Origin: Fibrobacter sp. | GTDB lineage: Bacteria > Fibrobacterota > Fibrobacteria > Fibrobacterales > Fibrobacteraceae | Assembly (NCBI GenBank): GCA_017412605.1 | Contig: JAFPWY010000003.1 | Location: 248,001 to 312,000 of the forward strand | Reading direction: 5' to 3' | DNA length: 64,000 nucleotides | Shown: piece after piece, positions 34,542-44,392 of the stretch | Position numbering within the stretch: position 1 is the first letter of the stretch | Layout of the letters: the number at the start of each line of letters is the position of its first letter | Program-made: the position numbers and the translations under genes | The notes under the pieces: generated by a model | Databases searched by the model: none | What the model was told of the DNA's origin: nothing | What the model saw: only the letters and a program-made list of their open reading frames with translations

Positions 34542-37004
34542 CTAAAAGTAAACGCCGTAATGGGGTCGCGCTTTCGAGCTGCGGCCCTTTATGTCGTACT
34601 TGCGGACGTGATTCTTCTTAAGCGGGACTGGGGGATTTTTTCTAGAAATGCCTATTTTACGGCTATTTCCGCTGTTCCCCATCGCATTAATCCAGAGTTT
34701 CTCATAGTACACTTCGTATTTATAATAGTAGCTCGCAATGTACAAGTCCTGTACTTCGGGAAACCAGCCTTCGTATTCTGAATTCCATATCAGTCCGTTG
34801 AATATATCGGGTTCCGGAATAATGCTGGTCATAAACAAACCGTTGATAGTATGCCCGTTCCCATAAATAATCCCCACAAATGGATTGTCATGGCCGTTTA
34901 GAGGTTCCCACTCTATCATCTCATTATATCTGGAGTATTTAGGAGCCAATCCGCTTATTTCATCGTTAACGACTATATCGTTCATTATATTGATACATGC
35001 ATAGACCGGCGGTTTTTCTTCAAGGAAACTGTTCGCGAACTCGTTAAAAAAGTACAGTTCATGGACGTTGGTAACCATGTAACAGCCGTTCGAATCTATC
35101 GCCGGTTTTTGGGCTTCAAAAACCCACTTGGCGCTAAGGTAAATCGTGTCGTACTTGGCGCTATAGGCTGTAAAAGAGGAGTTCAAGTAAGTATAAGAAT
35201 GGACGGCATCGTACCAACCGCGGAAAACAAACCCTTCACGGGTCGGGTTTTTCAAGTAAATTTCATCTCCGTTCACGACCTTTTCTGGATTCACGGAATC
35301 CCCCATCGTGCCGCCGTACAAATCATAAATCATCGTGATTTCGCGGCCATTCCATTTGCCGATAAGGATAAAATCTTCTGTATTTCCATGCGGCAGTTCC
35401 GTTACGCGAGTCGTAAAGGTTGAATCCGTGTACCATCCCTCGAATGTAGCGCCGTCCCGTATAGGTTCTTCCAAGACGAACGTTGCAGAATCCGCATAGC
35501 GGTATTTGGGATTTGTCTTGGCACTAGGGCCGTAATTACCGTCGTTCACGTATGTAATGGAATACCCGCTTTCCCACTTGGCAAACAACCTCAGGTTCCC
35601 TTCTGTCGTCGAAGAAATATTTTCGACCGGAATCGTAAAGATGGAATCGCTGAACCACCCTTCAAAGACATCGCCTTCCTTTGTGGCCGGCATCAGCATC
35701 ACCTCTTGCTGGGATGCGTAATAGGCGGGGTTGGATGGATCGTTGACTCCATTGTTCAGATAATACCGAATATCGTAATAAGCCCCATTCAGTTTTGGGT
35801 AAGCATCCCCGGAGTCTTGGGTCCATATGGGAATTTCGGTGCCGTTCTTCAATTTTTCCAGGACGGTTCCGTTCGCAAATTCCGAAGCCAAAACGGGAGT
35901 TGCCACAAAACCATTGTTCGGGAAATTTTCCGGGTAAAAAACATTTTCGAACGTCGTAGCATCTTCCGAAAGGACAACACACCTTTTCTCCTGTTGCAAA
36001 CCGATTCCCGAAAAAGTCTTCGCCACATCAATTTTGCCCGCAAAGAATGAATTCTTGATGGAAACCATGTCCATCTTTCCAACAAGTCCCCCACCTTCCT
36101 CGCCCCTTAAATATCCGGCGGCATAGGAGTTTTCTACAACGAAATTAGAAGAGGGTGCTGTATATGCATAAGCGTTGCTTCTGGGAGCATGCGCCACAGC
36201 CAGACAGGGGTCGCCGTATAAATCTGCGAATCCAACAAGCCCTCCGACATAGCCGTAGGTAGCGACTACGGTGGCGGTACTGAATACATTCTTCAGCAGA
36301 AGAGAAGAATGAACACTTGATACAAAGGAGCCAGCATCTCTGCCGCTGAAGTATGAATCTACAATCCCCAGATTCTGGATAACCAGATCTGCGTTTGTTA
36401 GAAGGAGTCCCACATTGCCATATAAGCCCGATATAGTATGACCGTTCCCTTCAATAACCCCGTAAAAGGATCTAAATGGTTCCCACCAATAGAAATCTCC
36501 TTTGTTAAGGTTGCCATCCGGTGTCAATAGATTTTCATTGACAACGATATCATTCTCGATGAACATGCATCTTTTTCGTAGATACGAGTTTTCGACAACC
36601 TTCACGGCGCCATACAGTTCTGCTGCATCGTGAATTAGATAACAGCCCGATTCGTCTTGCTGCGGAGTTTTGGATACTACACCCCAGCGTGCATGGATTT
36701 GAAGTATGTTTCCGGGTGTATGATTGGGCTTGTCAATTGAAGAAAGGCTAGACAACTTGTAATTGATGTCAAGACGGTTGTCGTTATTCGTCCAATACCA
36801 GCCCAGGAACTCGTAACCTTTCCTAGTAGGCGGCAACAGGCCATATTTAGTGGAAGTGTTATAATCGTATATAAAGTAGGTTATGTTATTCGGGTTGTTT
36901 ACGCCGCCCTGCAAGTCATAATCGATATAGACGGTATCACCGTTTTCTATGGCGAAGACGGTTGCTGCAAAGAAAAGAATGGCAAAAAAAATCTTTTTTG
37001 ACAT
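34542..37004 (-). CDS. Large secreted repeat protein with InlB-type repeats and a KYDIKGR tag
   Basis: The product is 820 residues with a signal peptide (FFAILFFAATVFA). It has Listeria-Bacteroides (Flg_new/InlB B-type) repeats marked by 'GYEFLGWY', 'GDVFEGWFSDS', 'GATFEGWYTDS' and 'GFVFRGWY'. Two GLUG-like beta-helix regions have NGHTISGLYGN, GGLVG and NGHTINGLF. The C-terminus RKYDIKGRSSKARPHYGVYF is a basic tag. It is probably exported to the surface, possibly as an adhesin; no enzyme motif is seen. A paralogue of the same length and layout lies at 38617-41097. Confidence 0.7.
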   Translation of the reverse strand: MSKKIFFAILFFAATVFAIENGDTVYIDYDLQGGVNNPNNITYFIYDYNTSTKYGLLPPTRKGYEFLGWYWTNNDNRLDINYKLSSLSSIDKPNHTPGNILQIHARWGVVSKTPQQDESGCYLIHDAAELYGAVKVVENSYLRKRCMFIENDIVVNENLLTPDGNLNKGDFYWWEPFRSFYGVIEGNGHTISGLYGNVGLLLTNADLVIQNLGIVDSYFSGRDAGSFVSSVHSSLLLKNVFSTATVVATYGYVGGLVGFADLYGDPCLAVAHAPRSNAYAYTAPSSNFVVENSYAAGYLRGEEGGGLVGKMDMVSIKNSFFAGKIDVAKTFSGIGLQQEKRCVVLSEDATTFENVFYPENFPNNGFVATPVLASEFANGTVLEKLKNGTEIPIWTQDSGDAYPKLNGAYYDIRYYLNNGVNDPSNPAYYASQQEVMLMPATKEGDVFEGWFSDSIFTIPVENISSTTEGNLRLFAKWESGYSITYVNDGNYGPSAKTNPKYRYADSATFVLEEPIRDGATFEGWYTDSTFTTRVTELPHGNTEDFILIGKWNGREITMIYDLYGGTMGDSVNPEKVVNGDEIYLKNPTREGFVFRGWYDAVHSYTYLNSSFTAYSAKYDTIYLSAKWVFEAQKPAIDSNGCYMVTNVHELYFFNEFANSFLEEKPPVYACINIMNDIVVNDEISGLAPKYSRYNEMIEWEPLNGHDNPFVGIIYGNGHTINGLFMTSIIPEPDIFNGLIWNSEYEGWFPEVQDLYIASYYYKYEVYYEKLWINAMGNSGNSRKIGISRKNPPVPLKKNHVRKYDIKGRSSKARPHYGVYF

Positions 37005-37118
37005 AGATCCCTCTTGTTTTACTCCAATACCGCCATATACCTAATCCTAATATATGATTAATTTGGCGAATTTGATACACCTGGAGGTTATTTTGAGGGG
37101 TTTTCCATTGACACTGGG

Positions 37119-37601
37119 CTAAAAATAGACAACAGGAAAACCTTCACGGTATTCCTTGACAATGTACGGATGCGTCTTGGCGTACTCGAATATTTGTTCG
37201 CCGAGGCCAGATTTTACGAGTTCAATCAGCTCGGGCCGAGGTGTCGCGCCGATGCTTGGGCACGAGGGAGTGAGCGCGATGACGAGTTCACCATCCTTGC
37301 GCATGATGCGGAGCGGCCAGATGGAGCAGTCGAAGGGCTTGTCTTCGGGCTTTAAGATGCAGCCTTTGTGCGGGTCCAGGAAGGTGCAGGGAACTTCTTC
37401 TTCGGGGTCGTCGGTGCGGTAGCCGCCAAGGATAATTTGGCCGTCGCGAAACTCCCCCACCACGCCGTATTCGTTGGGGTTGCTGAGTTTTTCGGCGACT
37501 TCGGGCGGGAAAAGCGGGGTTTCCCAAAGGCTCTGCCTGCGGAAGGAGCAGCAGAACTTGCAGGCGGCGCAACTAGATTTAGAGAGGATGGAGGATAGCA
37601 T
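37119..37601 (-). CDS. YkgJ-family cysteine-cluster protein
   Basis: The product is 160 residues from the ATG at 37601, which shares one base with the preceding gene's TAA and follows GGTGGGG. The Cys pattern SSCAACKFCCSF, with later PCTFLD, GCILK, FDCSIWPLR and PSCPS, fits the YkgJ/Fe-S-like cysteine cluster family (zinc or iron binding). The role in cells is unproven. It is the second gene of a coupled pair with DUF2156. Confidence 0.75.
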   Translation of the reverse strand: MLSSILSKSSCAACKFCCSFRRQSLWETPLFPPEVAEKLSNPNEYGVVGEFRDGQIILGGYRTDDPEEEVPCTFLDPHKGCILKPEDKPFDCSIWPLRIMRKDGELVIALTPSCPSIGATPRPELIELVKSGLGEQIFEYAKTHPYIVKEYREGFPVVYF

Positions 37602-38572
37602 TACGTCCCCACCATAACATGACATTTGTCTAATATTGTCTGCGGGTAGTACGAGAGCTTTGCCTTGCGGAGGCCTTCGATGTTGATATCCTCTTCGCGG
37701 TTGATGAATTTTGCTCCGGCAGCCACGAGGCGTTCAGCGAAAAGCTTGTTTATAATCGCGTACCCGCCATTCACCGCATATTCGTCGATGACTTTTTCGA
37801 AGTGTATATCCCATGCACCGGGAGCTATTTCGGAAGCCATTGTCATGCCGGTGGGAACACCGCCAACATAGAGCACCGCCCCTTTCATGCCGAGGGCGTC
37901 AAAGTTTTCCAGAGCCTCCACAATGGCGCAGTATTCTGCCATACGGGATTTTTCATCTTCGGAGCGTTCTGCCCAAGCGGCTTCGCGACATTCACAGGTG
38001 CATTCACAGTCGGAATCGCCGGATTCGCCTAAAGATTCCACTTTGAGCCAGCTCTTTTCGACCGTGAGCGCATCCGCGTAATTTTCGGGCGTAAGCGGGT
38101 GAATTTCGTAGTCCGAATAAGTCCTGTTGAATCGGGAAACGTGGTTGCGCTTTTTCTTGTACTGGTTGCCCGCAAGGGACGCGAGACCTTCGGCAGAATA
38201 GATGTAGTCGCTGTCGCCGCGATTTTCTTCGAAATGAAGGGTATCAAAATTTTCCCGCAGAATCTGTGCCCGAGGTTCGTCGACTAGGCAGAATTCCAGC
38301 AGACGGCCCGATTCGCGGGCATCTTCGGCAATCAACTTCAAGGCAGCCTGCGGCTCCCCTGTCCCTAGCGGGAAAGCATAGCCCCGGCGACTCCCCTGCC
38401 CGTTGTAGTAGCGGAACAGGAACCCGTCTTGCAACGCAATCTGCGTGCCGTACTTTTTGCGCAACAGAAAGATGTTTGCGAAACTTGCGTCACTGCCGGT
38501 ATAGCCCGAGTCGGCCACGGCATTTGCCACCGCCACTCGGTCAGAAAGCTCTGGAGCCTTAAACTCTATCAT
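37601..38572 (-). CDS. DUF2156 / phosphatidylglycerol lysyltransferase C-terminal-like protein
   Basis: The product is 323 residues from MIEFKAPELS; the longer frame to 38608 adds 12 residues without a better site. The acyltransferase-like (GNAT-fold) pattern of DUF2156 is visible: SFANIFLLRKKYGTQIALQDGFLFRYY, YIYSAEGLASLAGNQYKKKRNHVSRF, PTGMTMASE, and the final FINREEDINIEGLRKAKLSYYP. A Cys-rich insert (CECTCECRE) in the middle is unusual. Related proteins transfer aminoacyl groups or modify lipids; the substrate here is unknown. Overlaps the YkgJ gene by one base. Confidence 0.75.
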   Translation of the reverse strand: MIEFKAPELSDRVAVANAVADSGYTGSDASFANIFLLRKKYGTQIALQDGFLFRYYNGQGSRRGYAFPLGTGEPQAALKLIAEDARESGRLLEFCLVDEPRAQILRENFDTLHFEENRGDSDYIYSAEGLASLAGNQYKKKRNHVSRFNRTYSDYEIHPLTPENYADALTVEKSWLKVESLGESGDSDCECTCECREAAWAERSEDEKSRMAEYCAIVEALENFDALGMKGAVLYVGGVPTGMTMASEIAPGAWDIHFEKVIDEYAVNGGYAIINKLFAERLVAAGAKFINREEDINIEGLRKAKLSYYPQTILDKCHVMVGT

Positions 38573-38616
38573 CTTCCAGAAAATACAATTTTGCGGCTCC
38601 AAAATCAAATAGGGCT

Positions 38617-41097
38617 CTAGAAGTAAACGCCGTAGTTGGGGCGCACTTTTGCGCTGCGGCCCTTGATGTCGTACCTGCGGGCGCGTTTCATCATGTTCTG
38701 CGCCGGAACTGGCTTTCTAGAAATGCTTACAGGTCCACCTTTCACGTTGATCGGGACCTTGCAATCATACGTAATTTGGCCATAGGTGGAATTTTCGATG
38801 AATAAATTCCTGACTTCAGGATATTCCCCGTTGCTTGGCTTGTTCATTACCAACCCGTAAAATGGATCTGAATCCGGATACCAGTATGGCATGTACAGGC
38901 CGTAGATTGTATGGCCGTTCCCGTAAATGGTCCCGACGAAGGGATTGTTCAGGTTCATTGGATACCAGTCAGAAGATTCAAAGTATCGGTGGGTATAGCC
39001 CGGGTTCACGAGAATATCGTTCATGATCTTGATACATGAATTTGCTGGCGGTTTTACGCCGATGACTTCATTTGCGACTTCGTTGAAATAGTACAGTTCA
39101 TTGGCGTTTGTCACCATATAGCACCCATCGGCATCTTTTGCCGGCTTTGCAGGAGCGACAATCCACTTGGCGTATATGTATTCATAATCATACCGCGTAT
39201 TGACTACGAAAAGTTGTTCTGCTTCACCCAACTGGTGTTCATCGGTCTCGTTCGAATGGAACCACCCCTGAAACAGGTAACCGTCCCGTTTCGGAGCCTT
39301 AAGATGGATTGTATCGCCGTTCAGGACTTCCTGCGGATAGTAGCCCTCCGTTACAATGCCTCCGTTCAGGCTGTAAATGAGCTGAATTTTCCTGCGAATC
39401 CATTTTGCATAAAGAACAATGTCTTCGGTGTTGCCCGTCGGCAATTCCGTCACACGGACCATGAAAGTGGAATCCAAATACCAGCCATCGAATGTTCGCG
39501 CCCCACCATCGATATCCCAGGGATCCCTAAGTAGATAAGTTGCAGAATCCGCATAACGGTAAGAGGGGTTGCGTGACATTTCGTTGTAATTTGCCCCGTC
39601 GCTTATATAAGTAATGGAATAACCGCTTTTCCACTTGGCGTAATATACCTGGTCGCCCTTGGCCGAGGATGGCGTCGCCGTTACCGGGGTTGTATAATTG
39701 GAATCGGAGAACCATCCTTCAAAGACATCCCCCTCCTTTGTAGCAGGCTGCAACGATACTTCCTGTTTTGGCGTATAGTATTTAGGGTTGGATGCATCGT
39801 TTTCGCCACCATTCAAAACGTATGTAATGTCAAAATACGGAGCGTTCAATTTCGGGTACTCATCCTCCACGATGGTCTGCGACCAAATAGCATACTCGCT
39901 CCCGTCCAAGAGTTTTTCAAGAACGGTACCGTCCACAAAATCCAATGCGGACATGGGCGTAGCTCCAGAATCGGAAGCGCCATAATCAGCCAAATAAAAA
40001 ACATTTTCAAAAGAGAAGGCATCTCCCACAAGTTCCGTACACTCCAGCTCCAACTTTTTTGCTATAGGGGAAAAATCCTCTTTTATGTCGGCGGTTCCCG
40101 CAAAAAAGGAATTCTTGATTGATATTGCATCGGTTTCTCCGACCAAACCACCACCTTTTTTCCCGGACATGCGCCCTGCATAATAAGAATTTTCAATAGA
40201 CATTAAATAATAGTAAACAGATCGAATAATGGATGTTTTTCTTGCCATCGGCGGCCTGTCATACACCATTCCAAGATCGTCATCCAAGCATGCACTAATG
40301 AAAGTATTCGCTGATCCGACCAAGCCACCCACATCATAACCGGAAGTGCTCACCAAGGTGGCCGTACTAAACACATTCTTGAGCGATAGCTCGTACGAGC
40401 TTGCGGCAAAAGAGGCAACATGAATTCCCTCAAAGTAAGAATCGATAATGCCCAAATTTTGAATTTTTGCGTGCGAGACTTCGTCGACAAGAGCGACATT
40501 GCCATATAACCCCGATATGGTGTGGCCATTGCCCTCGATAATCCCGGAAAAATAGCCTTCAATGGGATTCCACCAAAAATGGTCCCCGTCGTTTAGAGAG
40601 CCATCGGCAGCAAGGAGGTCTTTATTGACAACGATGTCGTCTTCGATGGAAATACAGACTTTCTCAAATTTTTTTGCCAGGCTATCGGCAATCTGCACGG
40701 CTCCATAAAGTTCCGCAGCGTCGTGGACATGCATGCAGCCGGAAGCGTCCTGTTCCGGTCTTTTTGAAACCACTCCCCAACGGGCATAAACGGGAATTCT
40801 ATGGTCCTTGGATAAATAAATCGAATTGCACAGGCGAATGCCATCCATACTATAGTTGTCGCCAAGCATGTCCGAATCCAGGTACCAGCCTATAAATTCG
40901 AAACCTTCCTTGGTCGGCGGCTGCAAGTCTATCCAGCCACCATCATCTCCGATGCATTCATAAGAAGATATATTGGCAGGATGGTTTGTTCCGCCCCGTA
41001 AGTCATAATCGATGTAGGTGATTGTCGAGCTAGTTTGGGCGAACGCATTTCCGGCGAGGAAAAGCGAAAAGACGAGAGGACAGATGACTTTTGACAT
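38617..41097 (-). CDS. Large secreted repeat protein, paralogue of 34542-37004
   Basis: The product is 826 residues with a signal peptide ending GNAFAQ. It has the same order of parts as the 820-residue paralogue: 'GFEFIGWYLDS', HDAAELYGAV, NGHTISGLYGN, FSTATLVSTSGYDVGGLVG, YPKLNAPYFDITY, 'EGDVFEGWFSDS', 'GYLFQGWF', NGHTIYGLY and the tag RRYDIKGRSAKVRPNYGVYF. It is likely surface-exposed and non-enzymatic. The two paralogues share orientation and flank the YkgJ/DUF2156 pair, which points to a tandem duplication. Confidence 0.7.
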   Translation of the reverse strand: MSKVICPLVFSLFLAGNAFAQTSSTITYIDYDLRGGTNHPANISSYECIGDDGGWIDLQPPTKEGFEFIGWYLDSDMLGDNYSMDGIRLCNSIYLSKDHRIPVYARWGVVSKRPEQDASGCMHVHDAAELYGAVQIADSLAKKFEKVCISIEDDIVVNKDLLAADGSLNDGDHFWWNPIEGYFSGIIEGNGHTISGLYGNVALVDEVSHAKIQNLGIIDSYFEGIHVASFAASSYELSLKNVFSTATLVSTSGYDVGGLVGSANTFISACLDDDLGMVYDRPPMARKTSIIRSVYYYLMSIENSYYAGRMSGKKGGGLVGETDAISIKNSFFAGTADIKEDFSPIAKKLELECTELVGDAFSFENVFYLADYGASDSGATPMSALDFVDGTVLEKLLDGSEYAIWSQTIVEDEYPKLNAPYFDITYVLNGGENDASNPKYYTPKQEVSLQPATKEGDVFEGWFSDSNYTTPVTATPSSAKGDQVYYAKWKSGYSITYISDGANYNEMSRNPSYRYADSATYLLRDPWDIDGGARTFDGWYLDSTFMVRVTELPTGNTEDIVLYAKWIRRKIQLIYSLNGGIVTEGYYPQEVLNGDTIHLKAPKRDGYLFQGWFHSNETDEHQLGEAEQLFVVNTRYDYEYIYAKWIVAPAKPAKDADGCYMVTNANELYYFNEVANEVIGVKPPANSCIKIMNDILVNPGYTHRYFESSDWYPMNLNNPFVGTIYGNGHTIYGLYMPYWYPDSDPFYGLVMNKPSNGEYPEVRNLFIENSTYGQITYDCKVPINVKGGPVSISRKPVPAQNMMKRARRYDIKGRSAKVRPNYGVYF

Positions 41098-41161
41098 AAA
41101 GCCCCAGCATGAAAGACTCTCTCTCTTTCATCTCGAAATATATACATAATTGAGGATAGCG

Positions 41162-42361
<1,200 letters not shown>

Positions 42362-42379
42362 CTAAAGATTACTCACCGT

Positions 42380-43804
42380 TCATCGTGATTCAAGGAGTTT
42401 TTGGACAGATTGGGCGAAGGCCTGCAAACTGGGGTCACGAGCGCCCATCAGCAGGATTGTATCGCCCGGCTGGGCACATTCCACCATTTTCTTGGCGCAT
42501 TCATCGCGATTTTCGATGTAGATGGCTTCGCAGCCCTTCAGCAACAGGTCGTCGGCGAGGTCGCCCGCACTGATATCGCGGGTAACGGTACCGCCGGCAT
42601 AGTAGATTTCGCTAAAGAACATCATGTCGTTGTCGCGGTCGTCGTCAAAATCTTTAGGACGGAGCGTCTTCGAGATGAATTCGACAAGGTCGTTGCGCAG
42701 GAATCGCGTAGGACCGAAACCATGCGGCTGGAACCAGGCAATCACGCGGCCATCGGTAAAGTCCTGAGCGCTCTTGATGCTGGCTGCAATCTTGGCGGGG
42801 TTGTGCGCGAAGTCGTCCACAAGCGTGATACCGTTGAACGTCCCCAGAATCTGGTGACGGCGGAATACGCCGGGGAAAGTGGCGAGTGCGTCGGCACAGG
42901 TATGCAGGGAAACTCCCGCAAACAAGGCGGCGGCCGTCGCGGCGAGAGCGTTTTCCATGTTGTGCTTGCCCGGGAGCGGCACGATAAACTTCACGAGTTC
43001 GGCCTTGTGGCGAACGCGGAACTGGATGGAGGTACCGACAGACTTGAAGTCGGTGCCCTGCACGCCCACGTAGCTTTCGAAGCCGAAATCGAATTCGCGG
43101 CCTGCGCTGAACTTCTTGGCGAGCGGGTGCGCGTCGTTCACGATGAGGATTTTCCCGTTGTCGAGGATGTTGTGGCTGAACTTGAGGAAGATTTCCTGGA
43201 GTTCGCTCATTTCCTTGTGGTCCTTGTCGACGTTCAGGATCAGGCCGATTTCGGGCTCGTAGCGCACAAGCGTTCCGTCGCTTTCGTCGGCCTCGACAAC
43301 GAGCCACTCGCCCTTGCCGCTCACGGCGTTGCCGATCTTGCCTTCTTTTTGCAGGTTCACGAGGCCAGCACCCGTCATCACCGAGGGCTGGAGGCCGGCA
43401 TACTGCAAGATATGGTAAATCATCGCGGTCACGGTGGACTTGCCGCTGGTGCCGCTCACGGCGATGGTCTTCGCCTCTTTCGAAATCTTCGCGAGCATCT
43501 CGCTCCTGTGCATCACCGGAATTCCGAGTTCCTTGGCTCGCTTGAGGTCGGGATTCGTGTCCTCGATGGCGGTGCTCACCACCACGGCGGTCAGGCCTTC
43601 AATTACGCCCGAGCCGTCCTGCGCAAAGCACTTGATACCGCAATCTTCGAGCTGGCCCATGACGAGCGGTTTTTCCGTTTTACCGGCAAGGAACTCGCCA
43701 AATTGACGGTCAGAGCCGCTAATAGAAACGCCCTTGCCAACAAGATACTGGGCGATGGCACTCATGCCCACGCCCGCAACACCGATAAAGAAATAGGATT
43801 CCAT
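42380..43804 (-). CDS. Mur ligase, MurC/Mpl-like
   Basis: The product is 474 residues. The N-terminal Rossmann motif is FIGVAGVGMSAIAQYL (MurC-type 'GIGGiGMS'). The P-loop is GTSGKST at 118-124 rather than the usual GTHGKTT. VEADESDGTL, HNMENALAATAAAL, FRRHQILG, DDFAHNPAKI and the C-terminal FQPHGFGPTR follow. MurC adds L-Ala to UDP-MurNAc; Mpl re-uses tripeptide. The divergent P-loop leaves both options open, and a second, canonical MurC could exist elsewhere. Peptidoglycan synthesis or recycling in the cytoplasm. Confidence 0.8.
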   Translation of the reverse strand: MESYFFIGVAGVGMSAIAQYLVGKGVSISGSDRQFGEFLAGKTEKPLVMGQLEDCGIKCFAQDGSGVIEGLTAVVVSTAIEDTNPDLKRAKELGIPVMHRSEMLAKISKEAKTIAVSGTSGKSTVTAMIYHILQYAGLQPSVMTGAGLVNLQKEGKIGNAVSGKGEWLVVEADESDGTLVRYEPEIGLILNVDKDHKEMSELQEIFLKFSHNILDNGKILIVNDAHPLAKKFSAGREFDFGFESYVGVQGTDFKSVGTSIQFRVRHKAELVKFIVPLPGKHNMENALAATAAALFAGVSLHTCADALATFPGVFRRHQILGTFNGITLVDDFAHNPAKIAASIKSAQDFTDGRVIAWFQPHGFGPTRFLRNDLVEFISKTLRPKDFDDDRDNDMMFFSEIYYAGGTVTRDISAGDLADDLLLKGCEAIYIENRDECAKKMVECAQPGDTILLMGARDPSLQAFAQSVQKLLESR

Positions 43805-43864
43805 GCGATAAAATTAAAAAATTATCGCATCTTCTGTATTGCCCCGAAAAAAATGTTCTGCTTG

Positions 43865-44023
43865 TTATTTATGCACCGGTTTTCGTGGTGTACGATGAAT
43901 GCTCGGGCGTCTGTTGCCCGGATGCAGCGGCATGACCTTGGATGTCGCCGAAAGGGTGTGCTCGATTTTTTCCTCGCCGAAGGAGGAATACTGTCCCGTA
44001 AAAAGTCTGTTGTCTATAGCCAT
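43865..44023 (-). CDS. Possible small protein upstream of the Mur ligase
   Basis: A 52-codon frame on the minus strand (ATG at 44023-44021, stop 43867-43865) encodes MAIDNRLFTGQYSSFGEEK and a basic C-terminus ending TPRKPVHK. Codon use looks protein-like and it lies 60 bases before the Mur ligase. There is no strong ribosome site and I do not recognise it. The rest of 43805-44172 shows only AT-rich sequence. Confidence 0.4.
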   Translation of the reverse strand: MAIDNRLFTGQYSSFGEEKIEHTLSATSKVMPLHPGNRRPSIHRTPRKPVHK

Positions 44024-44172
44024 AAATCGTACCTGTGAAAGCGAAAATGGAAAAAGCTAAATGAAGTAAAGAGATAATTATTCAAGATAATCTATTTTGC
44101 CAAAAAAAACAAATGAACAATTCCGTTTTTTGGGCAAACAAGCGTACTTAAACGTTTTTTTACATTTCTTTT

Positions 44173-44201
44173 TTGCCAAAAAGCCCATTTTTAGGTATAT
44201 T
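44173..44201 (+). promoter_or_regulatory. Sigma-70 promoter of the trpB2 leader
   Basis: TTGCCA (44173-44178), 17 bases, then TATATT (44196-44201). The leader ATG is 7 bases beyond the -10, so transcription may start at or near the A of the ATG. Confidence 0.75.
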
Positions 44202-44208
44202 TCGGCAC

Positions 44209-44256
44209 ATGAAATTCGTAGCAAGCATCAACTTCTGGTGGTGGCAGGCCCAATAA
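44209..44256 (+). CDS. Tryptophan leader peptide (trpL-like)
   Basis: A 15-residue leader, MKFVASINFWWWQAQ, with three consecutive UGG Trp codons at 44236-44244. It lies between a promoter and an attenuator, 137 bases before a tryptophan synthase gene. Ribosome stalling at the Trp codons when charged tRNA-Trp is scarce would set which RNA hairpin forms. The ATG has no ribosome site and is probably at the mRNA 5' end. Confidence 0.85.
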   Translation: MKFVASINFWWWQAQ

Positions 44257-44323
44257 ACGGAGCCTGGTATTTTTGGTACGGTTTTCAAAAGAAGCAGGCT
44301 CCTCAAAGGGAGCCAATTTTTTT
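44245..44323 (+). promoter_or_regulatory. Tryptophan attenuator (1:2, 2:3 antiterminator, 3:4 terminator)
   Basis: Segment 1 CAGGC (44245-44249) can pair with GCCTG in segment 2 (GGAGCCTG, 44259-44266). Segment 2 pairs perfectly with segment 3 CAGGCTCC (44295-44302). Segment 3 GGCTCC also pairs with segment 4 GGAGCC (44309-44314), which is followed by AA and seven T (44317-44323). This is the full set of mutually exclusive hairpins of a classical attenuator. Confidence 0.85.
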
Positions 44324-44392
44324 GCAAAAATTTTGGAAACCCGGCAAAGAACCTGAAACTGACGCAAACTACAACAAAGAAAGGAAAATAAA

